Shown here: positions 5,630 through 6,895 of the stretch, in pieces
How positions within the stretch are numbered: position 1 is the stretch's first letter
Layout: every line of letters begins with the position of its first letter
NCBI GenBank assembly: GCA_021811025.1
Contig: JAJZPX010000107.1
Coordinates: 1 to 6,895, forward strand
Reading direction: 5' to 3'
Source: Actinomycetes bacterium
GTDB lineage: Bacteria; Actinomycetota; Coriobacteriia; Anaerosomatales; JAJZPX01
DNA length: 6,895 nt
Made by a program: the position numbers and the translations under genes
The notes under the pieces: generated by a model
Databases searched by the model: none
What the model saw: only the letters and a program-made list of their open reading frames with translations
What the model was told of the DNA's origin: nothing

Positions 5630-6895
5630 CGTGCTTCTCCCATCGCGAACAGACTCCGGGGGTCGAGGATGAGCGCCACTCGGCCGTCGCCGAGAACGGT
5701 CGCGCCACCGAGCCCCCTGAGCTGCTTGAACATCCGTCCGAGCGGCTTGATCACTATCTCCTGCCGGCCGATCAGCTTCTCGACCGCGAGAGCCCTCGTC
5801 TGGTCCGCCATCTCGACCAGAACGACGTGCTCGCGCTCTCCCGGCATCTGCTCGCTCGCGGGTGCGGTCCCGACGATGACGGGCAGCCGGTGGAGCGGAG
5901 CCACGCTCTCGTCGCGAAGGACGACGACGGGCCTGCCGTCCACCGTCTCGATGCGCGCCTCGCGGGGCGAGAGCACCTCGGCGACGGAGCTCAACGGGAC
6001 CGCGAAGACCTGGTCGTCGCACCCCACGAGCAGCGCCTGGATGATCGCAAGCGTCAGCGGCAGGCCCAGCACGAACCGGGACCCCTGGCCGACGGCGGAG
6101 CGGATGACGAGCGACCCGCCGAGGTGCTCGATCTTGCCGCGCACCACGTCCATCCCGACCCCTCGGCCGGAGACCTTCGTCGCCGTCTCGGCGGTGGAGA
6201 AACCCGGCGTGCACGTGAGCAGGAGGATGCCTTCCTCGTCGAACGCGTCGCGCTGCGCCGCCTCCACGATCCCGCGCTCGCACGCCTTGGCCCAGATTCG
6301 CTCGGCGTCCATCCCGCTGCCGTCGTCGCTCACCACGATCTGCACGGAGTCTCGCTCCCGCGCCGCCGCCAGCCGGATTACCCCGCGCTCCGGCTTGCCC
6401 GCCCTGACTCGCTCCTCGGCCGGCTCGATGCCGTGATCGATCGCGTTGCGCAGCAGGTGCACGACAGGGTCGCCGATCTCGTCGAGCACGGTGCGGTCGA
6501 GCTCGATGTCGAGGCCGTCCATCTCGAACGCCACGTCCTTGCCGAGGTCGCGTGCCAGGTCGCGCACCATGCGCGGGAAGCGGTTGAAGATGTTGCCGAC
6601 GGGAACCATCCGCGTCTGCATCACCTCGTGCTGCAGCTCGCCCGATACCTGCCGCAGCTCCTCGAGCGCGTCCAGCATGGGCTTGAGCTCGACCTGCCTG
6701 GCTATCGCCTCGAGGCGCGAGCGCAGGATCACCAGCTCCCCGACGAGGTTCACCATGTTGTCGAGGTGGCCGATCGAGATGCGCACCGTCTGCGTCTCGG
6801 ACAGCTTCGGGATCTCCTTGCGTCCCCGCGAGGGACCTCCCGGCGCCTTGCCGGTCTCCGCGGTCCCCGGGCGCGAGACGGCGGCCGTCTCGATC
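5626..6895 (-). CDS. cheA: Chemotaxis histidine kinase CheA, C-terminal part (P3-P4-P5)
   Basis: The last 422 residues of CheA are here; the phosphotransfer (P1) and CheY/CheB-binding (P2) domains lie beyond base 6895. The first 36 residues in view are a Pro/Gly/Ser-rich linker (PGTAETGKAPGGPSRGRKE). Then follow dimerisation domain P3 (from VRISIGHLDNMVNLVGELVI at 37-56), the ATPase P4, and the CheW-like P5 (about 280-422). ATP-site boxes are intact: N-box HLLRNAIDHGIE at 146-157, G1 DDGSGMD at 190-196, and G2 GRGVGMDV at 243-250 followed by GQGSRF at 269-274. The motif QTRMVPVGNIFNRFPRMVRD, typical of CheA P3/P4, is present. The GTG at 6786 is an internal valine inside P3, not a start. The kinase autophosphorylates on the missing P1 histidine under receptor control and feeds CheY. 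The stop overlaps the start of the CheC gene. Confidence 0.97.
   Translation of the reverse strand, partial: IETAAVSRPGTAETGKAPGGPSRGRKEIPKLSETQTVRISIGHLDNMVNLVGELVILRSRLEAIARQVELKPMLDALEELRQVSGELQHEVMQTRMVPVGNIFNRFPRMVRDLARDLGKDVAFEMDGLDIELDRTVLDEIGDPVVHLLRNAIDHGIEPAEERVRAGKPERGVIRLAAARERDSVQIVVSDDGSGMDAERIWAKACERGIVEAAQRDAFDEEGILLLTCTPGFSTAETATKVSGRGVGMDVVRGKIEHLGGSLVIRSAVGQGSRFVLGLPLTLAIIQALLVGCDDQVFAVPLSSVAEVLSPREARIETVDGRPVVVLRDESVAPLHRLPVIVGTAPASEQMPGEREHVVLVEMADQTRALAVEKLIGRQEIVIKPLGRMFKQLRGLGGATVLGDGRVALILDPRSLFAMGEAR

Noticed and set aside
5015..6283. A single CheA-CheC fusion read as one 422-residue frame
   Set aside because: The first half is an out-of-frame Arg-rich reading of cheA. 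The true CheC begins at the ATGATG at 5629, with its own ribosome site and the ATGA overlap.
5626..6786. GTG at 6786 as the start of a short CheA
   Set aside because: The frame is open upstream to the window edge, and the codon is a conserved valine position inside the P3 dimerisation helix, so the gene simply continues beyond the window.

Overview
The window is GC-rich coding DNA with every supported gene on the minus strand, so it reads from high to low coordinates. Gaps between genes run from overlaps or 1 nt up to 66 nt. I see no tRNA, rRNA, CRISPR array, insertion sequence or convincing terminator. It looks like one long transcript, or a run of closely coupled transcripts, cut by the window at both ends (CheA N-terminus missing, MFS C-terminus missing).

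The contents suggest a motile, monoderm-type, high-GC bacterium. CheC and CheD are typical of Firmicutes-like chemotaxis. The CwlO/RipA-like NlpC/P60 hydrolase and the signal-less protein resembling mycobacterial CwlM point to the Gram-positive, actinobacterial side. A deep actinobacterial lineage such as a motile coriobacterium would fit, but that placement is inference.

Layout in transcription order: cheA (6895-5626, partial); a CheC-family protein (5629-5015, ATGA overlap with cheA); cheD (5000-4500); a Rossmann-GAF-GGDEF diguanylate cyclase (4463-2967); a 66-nt gap with an 18-bp imperfect palindrome; a small winged-helix-like protein of unknown function (2900-2559); a cytoplasmic protein with two peptidoglycan-binding domains and a worn-down amidase-like tail (2515-1595); a secreted coiled-coil NlpC/P60 endopeptidase (1593 or 1545 to 490); and the first 146 codons of an MFS permease (438-1).

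The first half is a signalling module. CheA phosphorylates response regulators encoded elsewhere, CheD modifies receptors, and the CheC-like protein probably binds CheD. A c-di-GMP synthase with a nucleotide-binding-like input domain is co-transcribed with them. The second half concerns the cell wall: a probable pseudo-amidase regulator next to a wall hydrolase.

The most interesting points are: the CheC homologue has lost catalytic residues at both phosphatase sites but keeps the CheD-contact aspartate; the cyclase has an unusual dinucleotide-fold sensor; the PG-binding protein looks like a reduced, zinc-ligand-poor CwlM relative; and the NlpC/P60 gene appears to start at CTG.
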